From: Triatoma infestans
Taxonomy: Eukaryota; Arthropoda; Insecta; Hemiptera; Reduviidae
Reading direction: 5' to 3'
Assembly (NCBI GenBank): GCA_011037195.1
Contig: JAAEAF010002558.1
Location: 1-64,000, forward strand
DNA: 64,000 nt
The first letter of the stretch is position 1, and each line of letters opens with the position of its first letter. The notes beneath the pieces were generated by a model. It saw only the letters and a list, made by a program, of their open reading frames with translations, searched no databases and had not been told where the DNA came from. A program made the translations under genes and the position numbers. Of the stretch, positions 14,101-24,200 are shown one piece after another.

Positions 14101-14851
14101 TTTAGAATATTTATTTGACTTTCACAATGTTACATTTAAAAAGAAACATTTTTATTGAATATACATATTTTCTTATAATATATATTACTGAAGTCTTTAT
14201 CCAGGCAAAAAAGGAAGATTTAATAATATTTAAAAGACGATACTTGACATTGAACAATTCCATAAACAAACTATTAAGTGCAAACACTCCAAAACACACA
14301 CAAAGTATAATTTGTTAATAAAATGAGTAAAATATTTGTTACTCATATATTTGTGATTAATTTTTATTCCCTGCTAAACTCATAGATATTTAATTCAATA
14401 CCACTAGTACGAATCTTAAGATTTGATCATTTTAAATACAGCAACATCGTGATCACTTTCAATCTTCAGAAAAGTTTTTTACTCACTAGAGAATTAAAAC
14501 TATTATTTTACTCAAGAGATATTCATACAATTTCTACTCAAGATGTAGCAAAATTTAATTAATATATCTTGATTCCCCTCTGTAAAGAAAGATAATAATT
14601 ATGAAAAAAATAAACAAATTACGAGCGATATTGGCCACTGGATTTAAACGGCAATCTTATGCCACTTCTTTTGTTTTTATAGGAAGTATTTATGCGATGG
14701 TATCAATAAAGACAGCAGTCTCTGCAGCAATTAGAAGATACAAGTTTGAAACTGATATGAAATTTGAAAAATTAGAATATAAATATAATTTATTATTAGA
14801 GCCTACCAAGGCGTATTCAGTCAGAATCAGAGATAGGAAAAGGAATTGTTA

Positions 14852-14852
<1 letters not shown>
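2022..14852 (+). CDS. CYP4-clan cytochrome P450, copy 1 (exons 3-11; 5' end left of window)
   Basis: Heme-thiolate monooxygenase of the CYP4 clan, expected on the ER membrane and fed by NADPH-P450 reductase; substrate unknown. Exons: 2022-2112, 4518-4706, 6363-6432, 6774-6903, 8412-8451, 10347-10459, 10538-10775, 12588-12767, 14683-14852. All junctions are GT-AG and the frame is continuous. Numbered on the 502-residue composite with exons 1-2 of copy 2: I-helix AGFDT at 307-311, K-helix ExxR at E366/R369, heme motif FSLGPRSCAG at 438-447 with Cys445. The ERR-triad position in the FYPDHF segment is His421. By register with copy 2, exons 1-2 should lie left of the window, exon 2 about 1 kb away. 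No stop or frameshift is seen, so this copy looks functional. Family assignment is secure; subfamily is not. Confidence 0.9.
2334..2522 (-). mobile_element. tRNA-derived SINE, family S3, with target-site duplication
   Basis: Minus-strand head GGGCGGGTGTTGGTGTAGTG with A-box-like and B-box-like (AGTTCGTGTCC) motifs. It is bounded by an 18-bp direct repeat (2316-2333 and 2523-2540, one mismatch) starting TAATATAAATAA. Copy 2 has this 18-mer once and no insert (36750-36767), so the insertion followed the duplication. Confidence 0.8.
2541..4517. other. Intron 3 of P450 copy 1, no recognised gene
   Basis: Shared with copy 2 (36768-38727). Contains short open frames at 2612-2869 and 2887-3078 in AT-rich sequence, and a less AT-rich block at about 3330-4270 that could be an old LTR-element fragment. 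I recognise no protein domain in it. Confidence 0.6.
4518..4706 (+). CDS. P450 copy 1, exon 4
   Basis: Acceptor tttag, donor gtaagt at 4707. Encodes residues 127-189, beginning [15 protein letters not shown], which carries the C-helix W-x-x-x-R-K pattern (W and R normally contact a heme propionate). Ends in LTIDFVC. Phase 1 out. Six of 62 residues differ from copy 2. Confidence 0.9.
4707..6362. other. Intron 4 of P450 copy 1, no recognised gene
   Basis: Anonymous intron sequence also present in copy 2 (38917-40849). A purine-rich open frame at 5512-5817 is not coding: in copy 2 it carries shifts of frame in its middle. Confidence 0.6.
6363..6432 (+). CDS. P450 copy 1, exon 5
   Basis: Short 70-bp exon between ttttcag and gtgaga. 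Encodes residues 190-212, starting [15 protein letters not shown]. Part of the F-helix side of the protein by position. Phase 2 out. Five of 23 residues differ from copy 2, the highest rate of any exon. Confidence 0.85.
6774..6903 (+). CDS. P450 copy 1, exon 6
   Basis: Acceptor gatag before 6774 and donor gtaagt at 6904. Encodes residues 213-256, RGFEVLTKFILKPPYN through YWRFCNE, matching the CYP4 region that carries RGF..L..RIL..P. Phase 0 out. Seven of 44 residues differ from copy 2. Confidence 0.88.
6955..7400. repeat. Dispersed repeat R-B, copy 1 intron 6
   Basis: Begins gaaacactcacatgacttt and contains ggactggccataaaaatagt, then cagaaaaatgtttcaaataa. The same order of blocks occurs at 63285-63870, so this is a dispersed repeat of unknown class. 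Copy 2 keeps only the right-hand part (41440-41610). Confidence 0.6.
7433..8353 (-). pseudogene. mariner transposon relic in intron 6 of copy 1
   Basis: 921-bp Tc1/mariner-superfamily element. Ends are imperfect inverted repeats (GGGCCATTCAATAAGCAAC and, inverted from the right, GGGTAATTGAATAAGTAACG). The minus strand encodes a broken mariner transposase: N-terminal ...[20 protein letters not shown], middle [15 protein letters not shown] and [18 protein letters not shown], then IPPYSPD..SDVHLFG from the catalytic C-terminus. The stretch between these parts is deleted and there are stops and shifts, so it cannot make transposase. It is present at the same place in copy 2. Confidence 0.85.
8412..8451 (+). 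CDS. P450 copy 1, exon 7
   Basis: 40-bp micro-exon [13 protein letters not shown] after ctctttttcag, donor gtaatg. It is required to keep the frame between exon 6 (phase 0) and exon 8 (phase 1). It would be missed by ORF scanning; the support is conserved splice sites and sequence in copy 2 (42629-42668). Confidence 0.78.
8539..8771 (+). mobile_element. tRNA-derived SINE, family S1 (copy 1 intron 7)
   Basis: tRNA-like head with A box TAGCTTAGTGCTAG and a degraded B box, body with the family landmarks cttagattttctcttcct, gagagaacactgcc and ggccggcactg, and the end gcgccataaatta followed by an A-rich tail. Present also in copy 2. Confidence 0.8.
9183..9607 (-). pseudogene. LINE-A 3' fragment (copy 1 intron 7)
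   Basis: Minus-strand remnant of the C-terminal end and 3' UTR of a non-LTR retrotransposon. It is collinear with 21895-22310, where the C-terminal zinc-binding segment ([14 protein letters not shown]-x-x-C then H) can be read. Here that segment is broken by a small deletion near 9460. Also in copy 2. Confidence 0.7.
9838..10328. other. Intron 7 segment present only in copy 1
   Basis: About 490 bp between aaactaaggaat and acttaattaattaagag with no counterpart at 44071 in copy 2. No terminal repeats or recognisable element, so deletion in copy 2 is the simpler reading. Confidence 0.6.
10347..10459 (+). CDS. P450 copy 1, exon 8
   Basis: Encodes residues 270-307, from [16 protein letters not shown] to LATDFLIA, the first half of the I-helix. 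The acceptor (taagag) has a weak polypyrimidine tract; an acceptor two bases to the left would break the frame. Donor gtatgt at 10460. One residue differs from copy 2. Confidence 0.85.
10538..10775 (+). CDS. P450 copy 1, exon 9 (I-helix and K-helix)
   Basis: Acceptor tttacag, donor gtaaga. Encodes residues 308-386: GFDTSA completes the oxygen-activating I-helix motif, and KEVMR carries the invariant ExxR Glu366 and Arg369. The exon and intron 8 are identical in sequence to copy 2 as far as I can read. Confidence 0.93.
10776..12020. other. Intron 9 of P450 copy 1, left part
   Basis: AT-rich, no gene recognised. Almost collinear with 44518-45773 in copy 2. Open frames on the minus strand (10867-11085, 11565-11759) are short and not conserved in reading frame. 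Confidence 0.6.
12021..12265. mobile_element. Foldback element with hammerhead-like motif, copy A
   Basis: Inverted-repeat element with no ORF. Left arm gtctgcttctttttgtggtc is matched, inverted, by gccaacaaaaagaagcaggc in the right arm. An inner inverted pair is gtgataacatggac / gtctatgttatcac. The outer right end, ttctgcggaaccaaccacaa, corresponds to the inverted left end of copy C (57332). The left arm carries an intact hammerhead-like core. Same element in copy 2 (45774-45940) and at 57332-57672. Confidence 0.65.
12043..12080 (-). ncRNA. Hammerhead-ribozyme-like motif (copy A)
   Basis: Minus strand, 5' to 3': stem I strand UAUC (12080-12077), core CUGAAGA, stem II GGGC/GCCC with loop GAAA, core GAAA, self-complementary CCGG as stem III, cleavage triplet GUC, stem I partner GAUG (12046-12043). 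All core positions match CUGANGA...GAAA...UH. One extra U sits after the first core, and stem III is palindromic so it could only form between two molecules or copies. The layout resembles hammerheads reported in Penelope-like elements. Activity is untested. Confidence 0.55.
12588..12767 (+). CDS. P450 copy 1, exon 10 (heme-binding loop)
   Basis: Acceptor atttcag, donor gtataa. Encodes residues 387-446. HPNEFYPDHFLPEE is the PERF-type segment, with His in place of the usual Arg. FSLGPRSCA holds the heme-ligand Cys445; the following Gly is completed across the intron. No counterpart of this exon is found in copy 2 within the window. Confidence 0.93.
13060..13500. repeat. Dispersed repeat R-A, in intron 10 of copy 1
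   Basis: Landmarks tttactttctcttatt, gaggtcctctgagtcaaaaa, gttgaaacatgatatt and accggaagtaccactttaat (near 13345). The same landmarks in the same order are at 21190-21480. No coding capacity; class unknown. Confidence 0.6.
13500..14682. other. Rest of intron 10 of P450 copy 1
   Basis: AT-rich sequence without recognised element. Small open frames (13921-14118, 14115-14318) show no domain. Confidence 0.55.
14683..14852 (+). CDS. P450 copy 1, exon 11 (C-terminus and stop)
   Basis: Acceptor tttttatag, then G-SIYAMVSIKTAVSAAIRR, the L-helix that follows the heme cysteine (compare the usual C-x-G-x-x-(F/Y)-A-M). The reading frame ends RIRDRKRNC with TAA at 14850-14852. It was recognised by frame continuity from exon 10 and by the typical C-terminal pattern. 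Confidence 0.9.

Positions 14853-14853
<1 letters not shown>

Positions 14854-14888
<35 letters not shown>
14854..14888. repeat. (TAA)n microsatellite in the 3' UTR of P450 copy 1
   Basis: About ten TAA/AAT units directly after the stop codon of copy 1. Confidence 0.9.
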
Positions 14889-14907
14889 TATATTTCAGAA
14901 ATGTACA

Positions 14908-14913
14908 AATAAA
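14908..14913 (+). promoter_or_regulatory. Polyadenylation signal AATAAA, P450 copy 1
   Basis: AATAAA 55 bases after the stop codon, within a (TAA)n-rich 3' UTR. It is the first canonical signal after the stop. Other AATAAA matches follow in the AT-rich flank, so the exact site is open. Confidence 0.5.
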
Positions 14914-15234
14914 CTTCTTTTTTTGGTACAACATATTATAGGCAATGGCTGCAGTCGTCTGCCAGAGTCGAATTGTTAATTATTTGGCCAATATTTATAA
15001 CAAAATAAATAAATGAATATATAAATAAAATAAATGATTTTAATTTAATATGTTAATAAGTTTACAATAAATTTATTATTTAAAAAGAGGAATAATTTTT
15101 TCTAATTTAAAAACCTGAATCTCACCCAAAGTGATGTTCGCTAGTAGTCCGTCCTCCTCCAGTTATCCACATGCGGTGCTCGTGTGTATGTGTGTACGTT
15201 CATTTTCCAGAAACATGTGTTTTTGGGATCGGGT

Positions 15235-16647
15235 AGTTTGTTGACAATGTTGCAGGCGGGCTACTCACTGGAAAACGTCCACTTTCTGAATCTGGCCTTG
15301 ATGCCATCGAAACTCGCCTAGGGTGGACATTAATAGGAAAAGTACCTCAGGAAAGCAACTGTGTTAAGTTAAGTATAAACATTACATGTATGTTTGTTAA
15401 TGAAGCGGAAGTAACTGAATTAGGGGCATTAGATATATTAAGTATTACAGACCTGGTGGAAGGGGAAAAAAAAGGAATTGAATGCTGCTACTCAGAACAT
15501 TTTGAAAGTATAGTTTCGATTGATGTTGCTGGACATTATTTGCCAAAAAATACACGACGTTAGCAACAGCACTACCAAATTTAGACCTGTCTTTGATGCA
15601 TCCGCCAGAGAAAAGCATAGCCTTTCATTAAATGACTGTGTTGAAAAGGTACCTAATTTAATAGGATTAATTCCTGATATTCTGCTTCGTTTCAGAATGA
15701 AGGGAGTTGTTGTTGTTTCAGGCTCGTGGGTTCATCGAGAACGTGTTACCAATGGGAAATCTTTGTTCGTAACAGAGTTGAAGAGGTTCGGTTCCTGACA
15801 TCAAAAGATAGATGGTCCCATGAACCGGTGAATGTCAAATCATCTTAAGCATGTACAGTTAAAATATCATTGAAAACAAAATGGTGGGAGAGTCCTGAAT
15901 GGCTCAGAAATGCGCCACCAGAATGGCCACAGTGCGACGAAAAGAAGATAAATGAAGAAATGATGAAGAGTATAATTTCATCGATGCTTGGAATTTCATA
16001 GAAGGATCCGACTGGTACTAAAGCTACTTCTGCAGCTACAAAAGAATTGTATGCCTAATTGGATGGTGTATTGGTTTTTTGAAACCTGTCGCAATTTTGG
16101 CAGGCAGGAAAAGTCAGAGATGATTTGAAATTAAATTATTTAATCTTATCTAGCGAGGTAGCTTCGAAGGCGAAAGAGATAAGAAACTTGATTGGACTAA
16201 AATATATAAGTATAGTTCAGCCAGAAGAAACTGGAAATTTATACCTACTTCGTCTCTTTGGTGGGGCGGATGGTGGGAGCGAATGATCGGCTTCGAAGAA
16301 GACCTCCGGAGACGTTTTAGGTCAGAAAATCTTGGGCAACTGAGACATCGAAACAGTGGAACTATCTGTCGAACGTTTCGGAAAGGCGAGATCTAGAGTT
16401 GTGCAACTGCTACCTGGGCACGACGGCAAAGTGAGGCTACTAAAAGTAAAGACATCTCGAGGAGAATTTCTGCGACCCATGCAAAGAGTTTATCCATTAG
16501 ATAAATACCGCAATAGAGAGGTCACAGTTAGGGTCTACAGTCGACCGCTAACTTCAAGATCCAAATAGCATCCTTTCAAATACCTAAATTTATGAGTGAA
16601 TTGGATGTTTGCTGCGTCATAGATCTTGACAGCTTAAGATGGGAGGA
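15235..16647 (+). pseudogene. BEL/Pao LTR-retrotransposon relic (pol fragments)
   Basis: Read across frames on the + strand. 15235-15530: GLLTGKR, IETRLGWTLIGKVPQE and LGALDILSITDLVE, the BEL/Pao protease-to-RT region. 15590-15715: RPVFDASAREKHSLSLNDC then NLIGLIPDILLRFRMKG, the start of BEL/Pao reverse transcriptase. 15870-15930: KTKWWESPEWLRNAPPEWP, the RNase H-integrase junction. 16255-16300: LWWGGWWERMIG, integrase. 16356-16568: KVRLLKVKTSRGEFLRPMQR, integrase C-terminus. Large deletions, frameshifts and stops separate the blocks, so this is a dead copy with most of RT, RNase H and integrase removed. Confidence 0.85.
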
Positions 16648-16900
16648 TGTTCCGGCCTACCGACGTTTATCGATATTTGTCAATCAGGTGACGATTACAG
16701 AAGAGAGAGGTTACGCTTGAGGGTTTAATTAATTGCCTATATTTTGAAATTACTTACTGCTCAGTGATGGTTATCTTTGTTTTCATTCTAATTGTTTAAA
16801 ATTGTGTTTATTACTCACTTTCAAATATATTCTGTTTTGAAATAGAGAATCTGAGTTTGTTCAAGTTATTGTTAGCCATACCACAAGCTCTACCACAGTA
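16648..16900 (+). repeat. Probable start of the BEL/Pao 3' LTR
   Basis: A purine run gggagga is followed by TGTTCCGGCC at 16648, just after the integrase C-terminus, which is the normal polypurine-tract/LTR layout of BEL/Pao elements. The right end is not clear and no 5' LTR was found. Confidence 0.45.
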
Positions 16901-17996
16901 GAAAGATCTCTTGGAACACTAATGCTTTTATTTGGTTATCAAATTTTTCGCATATTTATAAAGAAATTACGCAAATACTTCAAGCGCTATGATGTTACTT
17001 CCGGTTTTGATGGTGTCTCTCTGATAATAAGCTTGAGAGTTTGATAGGCCTGTATCAATTTTTGTGTTATGTGTGGAGCTGAGTTATCTCTTCAGTGAGT
17101 CGCAAGATATTTTAGGGTTTCGTCAATCTTTTTTGGACGTTATCTGTATGTTATTGTTGCTGTAAGGTTTGGCAAACAGGCTACTGACCCAGCTCTCATG
17201 GACAAAATTACACAATCACAAATGATTTATTTCACACAAAATTACAAATATAAAATACAAAATATTATAACCTTATCCATAACAAAGTCCACATTATCGC
17301 TAATATAACCCTAGTTCCCAGAAATGCTCTGCTCCGATCATACCCTAAGTGAGCAACTACAAATGATTTATTTGTGTCATCTGCATAAGTGGCATAAACA
17401 AAGTAAAGTATGGAATAAAGTCATGTAATGTGTATATAAAGTGTAAAGAGAATCGGGCCAAGCACTGATTCCTGAGAAAGCTACGAAAAAAGACCTTATT
17501 CCAATTGATAGCACCAGCTATTTCACGCCCAGCATAACTTATTACCTCTCACGTATTAAGGTAATACCATTGCCAATAGACCAGAGATTTCCTTCGGAAT
17601 TGATCAAGCATCCCGTGAGAGTGCTACCACTGCGTAATTCCACTAGTACCGTAGATGGGATGCTTCACATCAAGATGTCATCTCATTTCATCATATTTAC
17701 TTCATTCTAAACAAAAACAAAAAAAAAGATCCTACCGGATAATGTTGTTAGTTAGGCGATGAGGAAAGAAAGGGAGAGGTAAACCGTGATAAAGGTGGAA
17801 AGAGAAGGTTATAATGGAGTGCGAAATAAGAATATCAAGACATAAAACAACCTTGATAAAAGGCAGAGAAGGATGGTCTTGATTGAAAATGCATAACAGG
17901 AAAAAGAGGTCACAACCCAAAGGTGGTAGATGTGACGCATTATTGTGTCATTAGAATAATTATGTAATTAGACTGTTAGAATAATAAATGTAAATG
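16900..17996. other. Intergenic sequence before P450 copy 2
   Basis: No gene or element recognised. Includes a purine-rich block at 17720-17900. Upstream control elements of copy 2 would be expected here but none can be named. Confidence 0.5.
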
Positions 17997-18004
17997 TATA
18001 AAAA
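17997..18004 (+). promoter_or_regulatory. Candidate TATA box, P450 copy 2
   Basis: TATAAAAA 40 bases before the first in-frame ATG (18044) and 115 bases before the ATG that opens the membrane anchor (18119). Position is right for a short 5' UTR, but the flank is AT-rich, so chance is a fair alternative. Confidence 0.35.
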
Positions 18005-18118
18005 TATTCGGAACTATCCATTAAACCTTACTCCTTTAATAAAATGTCAAGGCCTATTCATTATAAGAAGTATATAATAGTGTGTGATATAGTTCTGGGA
18101 CTCAAATTTTCTGAAAAC

Positions 18119-18290
18119 ATGATTGCGTTTATTGTTCTAATTCTGGTCGTGAGTCTTTGTTCATGGTACATTATAAAGTACAATTTATGGACAATTCGGG
18201 TGGAGAATATGACTTCCAACATACCTGGACCTAAACCATTGCCGATTATTGGAAATGCTTTGATTTTTGCTAAAATTAGAAATCTAGAAG
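18119..18290 (+). CDS. P450 copy 2, exon 1 (membrane anchor)
   Basis: Starts [20 protein letters not shown], a typical microsomal P450 signal anchor, then the proline-rich hinge [10 protein letters not shown]. Donor gtatgt at 18291, phase 1 out. An in-frame ATG at 18044 would add 25 residues (MSRPIHYKK...). I prefer 18119 because the anchor normally starts within a few residues of the N-terminus, but the upstream start is closer to the TATA box. Confidence 0.85.
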
Positions 18291-21200
18291 GTATGTTTAT
18301 TTAATAATTAATTTAAAGATTTAAAGAGATTTTTTCAAGCGTTTAATTATATATATAATATACTGTCACTAAATGTATGGGGGGGGGGATTGGGCAGGAT
18401 TAGGAATGACGGATTGAACGGGCAGAGTGTTGGTAATCTTCTTGAAGACTATGGGCACAAGCAAGACTGAATGTCAGACTTCTTGTGACGGGTCTAGGTA
18501 GTCACTTTCCGTACTTCCCTCTAGATTTCCTGGGCGTGGGATAGATAATCTTACCTGCTTTATGTTAGGGACGTGGATTATGAATGTGACATGGAGGATG
18601 CCGTAGCACTTCGGCAAATGATTGTGAATGATTTTTTTGTTAAAAAGGTAGCAGCTAAGATATGCTGCAAGCATTACATTGCATCATGCATATACTGTTA
18701 ATGGGGGGGGGGGCTGATCCAAATCTAATTCTAAAACCTTTATAGCGGTAAAAATTCCAGAGGAGAAAAAAGCCGGGAGCTTTACTTGAACAACAAAAAT
18801 TAAGAAACACTCATGACTTTCTCGTACTGCAATTTATACAATTAGGGAACGGAGTAGCTCAGTGGTTAGTGTAGTGGTCTACCACGCCGAAGTCCCGGTT
18901 ACGAATGCATCAATGCTGCCCTTTGATTTTCTTTTCTTAGGTGCCTTTGCAGCTCAATATCCGGTGACGGAAAATGTTGTTTGTAATGAGAGGCCGGCAG
19001 TGGACTAAGAAGCCCCCGGGCGCCATAAATTTAAAAATAAAAGAAAAGAAATTATACCATCACAAAATTGACTAATTTTATTTAAACTTGCCTATTTTTT
19101 GGAGGGGTGATCTCTAACATAAATGTAGATGGATGAAAATATATGCTGGTAGAACTTCAATCGTAATCATATCGTAGTTTAGAAGAAGGCAGTCCAGAAG
19201 TTGAAGAAACTGAAATATCTTTTGAAATATAACACAGTATTCCGGAATCCCACATAATCAATTTCTTCCAGAAAACATACAAATAGTTTTCCAAAAAGTC
19301 TCACCTCTATATAATATGTGCAGTTAGCATGCCATGTTAAATGGAAAAAGTAATATGTTACAATCTTTTTATATAAACTTCCAAAAACTAAAGAATATAT
19401 TCCATTTAAGTCGCATTTTTGGTTTAGTGATGTTCTTCAAATATGGATTTCTAGCTATTTTCTCATATATATTTGTAAATTATAAAGTTTGCAGAACCCT
19501 GGATTGTACTGAAATGGTATTCTAGAGAATAGCTTAATACTACTGCCCCTAGAATACCCCACAAATCAATTTTTTCGGTACATTTTTTTCAAATAAATGT
19601 GATAGGTATTTATGTATGCAGAATATATACAAACTTTGAAGAAAAATCGAAGGAGTCGTTATCGAGGAAATTGCGAGGAATTAAAAAAAAAAACGTTCAG
19701 TAAAGACGCACTTCCGCTGATGCATTTTAGACGAAACCTTCGTGTAATATGCAAACGTTTCCGGTGATTTTATGCTTCCTACGATTTATCATGATTAAGA
19801 TATTGTCCACACACATACACACCAATATATATATATACAGGGTGCCCTGGCTAAGTTGTCCACCCCCCTTTTTCACGGTAATTATTGATGATGGAAAAAA
19901 AATTTCAAATCATAAATCCCTTTATTATTTGAGTAGTATCTAATGATATTATAAAAGAAAAAAGTTCTGTAGCGATATGCAGCTTACAGAAACCAAATTT
20001 TTTTTTAAAAATAGGAACCCTTATTTTTTATTATGAATTCTAAAAGTACCTCTTTTTTGTGGGAAAAATTGTTTATTAAAAATTAAAGTTGCTTTTGTAG
20101 TTCCCAAGTTATGAATTTTTGAATATAAAAAAAAAAATTTTTTTTACCGCTGACTGCTGGAACTTAAAAAGCAAAATGGCTTCCTGTGTTTTTGCCTCGT
20201 CGGTTCATAAAATATCAAGAGATAAAAAATCTGGATTTTCCTCCCTTAATACACTAATATGAGCCAAAAAAGTAATTCGGCGCTCTTGATCCCCTTCGCG
20301 AAACCCCTGAACAATGTGGTACCTAAATAGCTTAATTTGATAGTACCGAAGTATTTCCCACACGACAGTTTTACTAATTCCCAGAACTCTAGCCGCATTC
20401 TGAACTGAAGTGATAGGGTTCTCCTGTACATACAGCAGTACATCAAGCTCAATGACGAAAGTATGAACATTCTTAACCCTATTTCTTGGCCCTTGGCGGA
20501 ATGACACTGCCAAACAAGTGGAACTTTAGCAATACGAGCAGGATGTCTTCGTTCAGAAAATCTCTCCTGGTAAACCCTTGCAGCTGTTTAAGCTTTACGA
20601 CGGCATTAACAAAAATGTCGTACACTTTTTATGTTTGTCGAATTTGGATGGTTCATCTTGCCGGAACGAATGGAAGTATGAGGTAGACTGAAACTATTTT
20701 AGAAACAAGGCATTATATACAACTTGTGGGATTAAAACAGTAAACAAGGGAGCATTTGTGTAAACATTCATCTTGCATTTTTGTTTTTGCCCTTTGGACG
20801 GACTCTTATGCGTTTATCCATAACTGTTTTTTATTACTATGCCAGCGTTAAACTTTTTTTTTTTTTTTGGTTCAAAAATCCATAACTTGGGAACTACAAA
20901 AGCAATTTTATTTTTTCAAAAACAGATTTTCTCACAAAAAGAAAGGTACTTTAAGAATTCATAATAAAGGATAGGGGTTCCCATTTGAAAAACAAAAGTT
21001 TCTTTCTGTAACCTGCATATCAGCAGAAGATTTTTATTTTATTTTATAATATAATTAGATACTGCTCAAAAAATAAAGGGAGTTAGATTTGAAATTTTTT
21101 TTCCATCATCAATAATTACCGAGAAAAAGGGAGGTGGACAACTTAGCCCGGACACCCTGTATGTATCATATATTTAATACAGAAATTCGCGAATAACATT

Positions 21201-24200
21201 TTTACTTTCTCTTAATAATGTAAGAGCAAGTATTTATTGCAGACGTGTAAAATTTCTGATAACGAGTTTTCACCCGAAATACGCTTTAGAAGTCCTCTGA
21301 GTCAGAAAAATTGGTTTTTAGAAATTAGTGTGTTATTATATGATCGAGGTCTGCATAACTCAATAACGGAAAATTGCAGGAAGCTGAAACATGATATTTC
21401 GTTTATGTGCAATCAGGGAACGCAACAGTTAGCTTTTGGTCAAAATTGATCGACCGGACGCACCACTTTACTGTATGCGTTTTTTTTTTTTTTCTCCCAT
21501 TTTCTCGAAAAATTCTTTAACGATATTTGAGATTTTGTGTTTTTCCATCTTTTTACAACCTCATCTTAGTCGAATCCTTAAAAAAATTAGAAAAACGTAA
21601 CATAAACCATTCAAAGAATTGGTCCAATTTGATTACTGTGGATGGCAATGAAGAAATACTTGTTAAACTTAAAGGAAAATGCACTTTTCTTAGATTAATA
21701 ACTCCAAGATGAAGTGTTATTAATTTGGAAGAAATAGATTGTCCACAAATTTTCCATTTTCAAAATATCTCTAAGTGTTTATTTCATAAGAATTCAAATT
21801 TAAAATGTGTTAAATCTCAGACTATTTAATTTGCATTATGTTGTAAAACTGTGTAGAATAGTATAGTGTTTTAATGGAAAAGATTATTATTATTATTATT
21901 ATGTGTCTGTGTGGAAGGACCAACCCTACGCTATCCAAAGCCTCATATAGCTACCATTTATAGAAAAACAACAACAAACTGGGTCTAGAACAAAAATCCA
22001 GACCCGGATCCAATCCATCTAAGATTCACAGCAATCCGAATAAATCGGACAATAAGCTTAAGTGGAAATAGGCTAAGCTCTTCCACAGACATCCTATTCC
22101 GACCAAAGATCCTGAACCTAATTTCCTGACAACCCAGGCTATCAGTCATAAGATGGATGGGTGTTTCCTCGTCTGTCTCACAGACTCTACAAAATGGATC
22201 TGGCATGAGCCCCATTATGTAGAGATGTCTCCTTAAACCACAATGTCCAGAATCAGAGATCCAACCAGATACCTGACAGCGTTCCGTGAATAACACAGCA
22301 ACGTCGCACTAATGGCCTTGTCCGGACCCCCGAAAACCAACTGAGCTCATCTATAACGATGAATGCTGTGAAGCAGTCCATGTCTGGAAGCCTGACAGAC
22401 ATGTGCCAGAAGGCACGCCAACAGCAGGCTCGGGACCAATGAAAGAAAGAGAGGCGCCTAATTTGGCAAACCTATCCACCTCCTCATTCCCAAAAATTCC
22501 CATGTGTCCCGGCACCCAGACTAGAAGCACTTCAGAGAAGAAAGCTCTTCCAGTCTTTTAGAACATTCTAACACCAACCTGGAAGTGAAGACACATGAAC
22601 TCAGCGCCTTCAGCGCAGCTTGGCTATCCGAGCAGATACAAACAACTTCAAAAAAAAGATACGATGATAGAAATAAATTTACACTTATATGACAATGGAC
22701 ATCTGTTCGTCTGCCAAGTTAGCCAAGTAATAAACTTAAATTTCCTAAACCATCACTCTAAATTCACTTAAAATGGGACATACACCTATCAAGTGGTACC
22801 CATCTTCTATCTCCTGCAAATTACATAGAGTACACAGACCGGCCCCAGCATAGGGTTCCGGCCAGTTTCCAAATAGTTTATATCCAACAATTGACACATC
22901 GTCCGACGAGAATGGTGTTGCGATCGGGATGCCACTGTCAACCAACTTCTTTTATAAGCTTCGTCAATAGAATGGGACATACACCTATTCGCAGACTTCC
23001 TGCGAACTCCTTATAATTGTCGCCATCTTACATAGATCCAATTACTTGCCATATCGAGCCACTTATATATTACCAATATATTTTATTACGAATAATTTTC
23101 TGGGCTGTAAGTGTTATCAATCGATCCACCGGCAAATTAAGGATTTTTAAAATATATTTGTAATGCTGCTTTAGCGTGTATAGAAACATAGGGTTCCGGC
23201 CATTTTCCAAATGAAGCATATAATTGGGCGTAAATGGGGGGGGGGGAGTCCGAATAATTTCTTAATAAAAAACCGATGCAGTTTTTCCACTTGTTCCACC
23301 CCCGTAAAACCCCAAACCTGCGTTCCATAACAGCCCGTGACACGGATTCAAAAAGAGTGTACTTAGCTGATAACGGCACTTCGTTTTCAATTATATAACT
23401 GGACCAGGTAGTATTAACGCCGATTTTGGCAGTAGTCTCCTTTTCATCAAAATGCCGTTTTAACGCTAACTGTGGCGTAACTCCAATTCCTAGGTATTTA
23501 CAAAAGTTTACCACTTCAATAGGTGTTGCTTCCCAGGTCCAGTGTTCCCGTCGTGCCAACTTACCCCCGTTTCGAAACACCATAATTTTTGATTTGTTTA
23601 AATTAATTTTCAAGTTCCAATTCGCAGAATATTCGCTAAGTTTATTAATTATTATCTGAAGCACATCGGGTTTCGGTCTGAGTAGTAGAATGTCACCGGC
23701 ATACAAAAGGCATCTGATATTAATTTCTTCTATGTTAATCCTTCCACCAATATATTCCGGAAGGTCGTTAACGCATAGAGAGAACAGGAGGGGGGAGAGG
23801 AAGCATCCTTGTTTTAGACCAAGCACAGTTTTAAAACTTCGCTTTATACCTTCTCTAACCCAGACAGCTGACTGATGTTCTCATAAAGTCCCTGCAATAT
23901 ATTGATAAAGTTAGCAGAAACACCCTAGCAATGTAACATATAAAAAAGATATTTTCATTACTATGCTGTCGAATGAGATTTTTAGTCAATGATAAACCAA
24001 TATACTATCTGACGCTTGACTGATAAAGTCATTTTAATTATAGTAAACAAATTAAAATATTATCGACAGTAAAATAATTCTTTCGAAAACCGGCAAGCCA
24101 TACTCACACAAAATATTATTTTTCATACACCAATTTTCTAATCTTACTAGTAAGATCCCTGTAAATAACTTAGGGATAGCATCTGCGAAAGATATACCCC

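Noticed and set aside
18849..18910. tRNA gene on the plus strand
   Set aside because: The tRNA-like text runs on into the body and tail of the S1 SINE family found at four other places.
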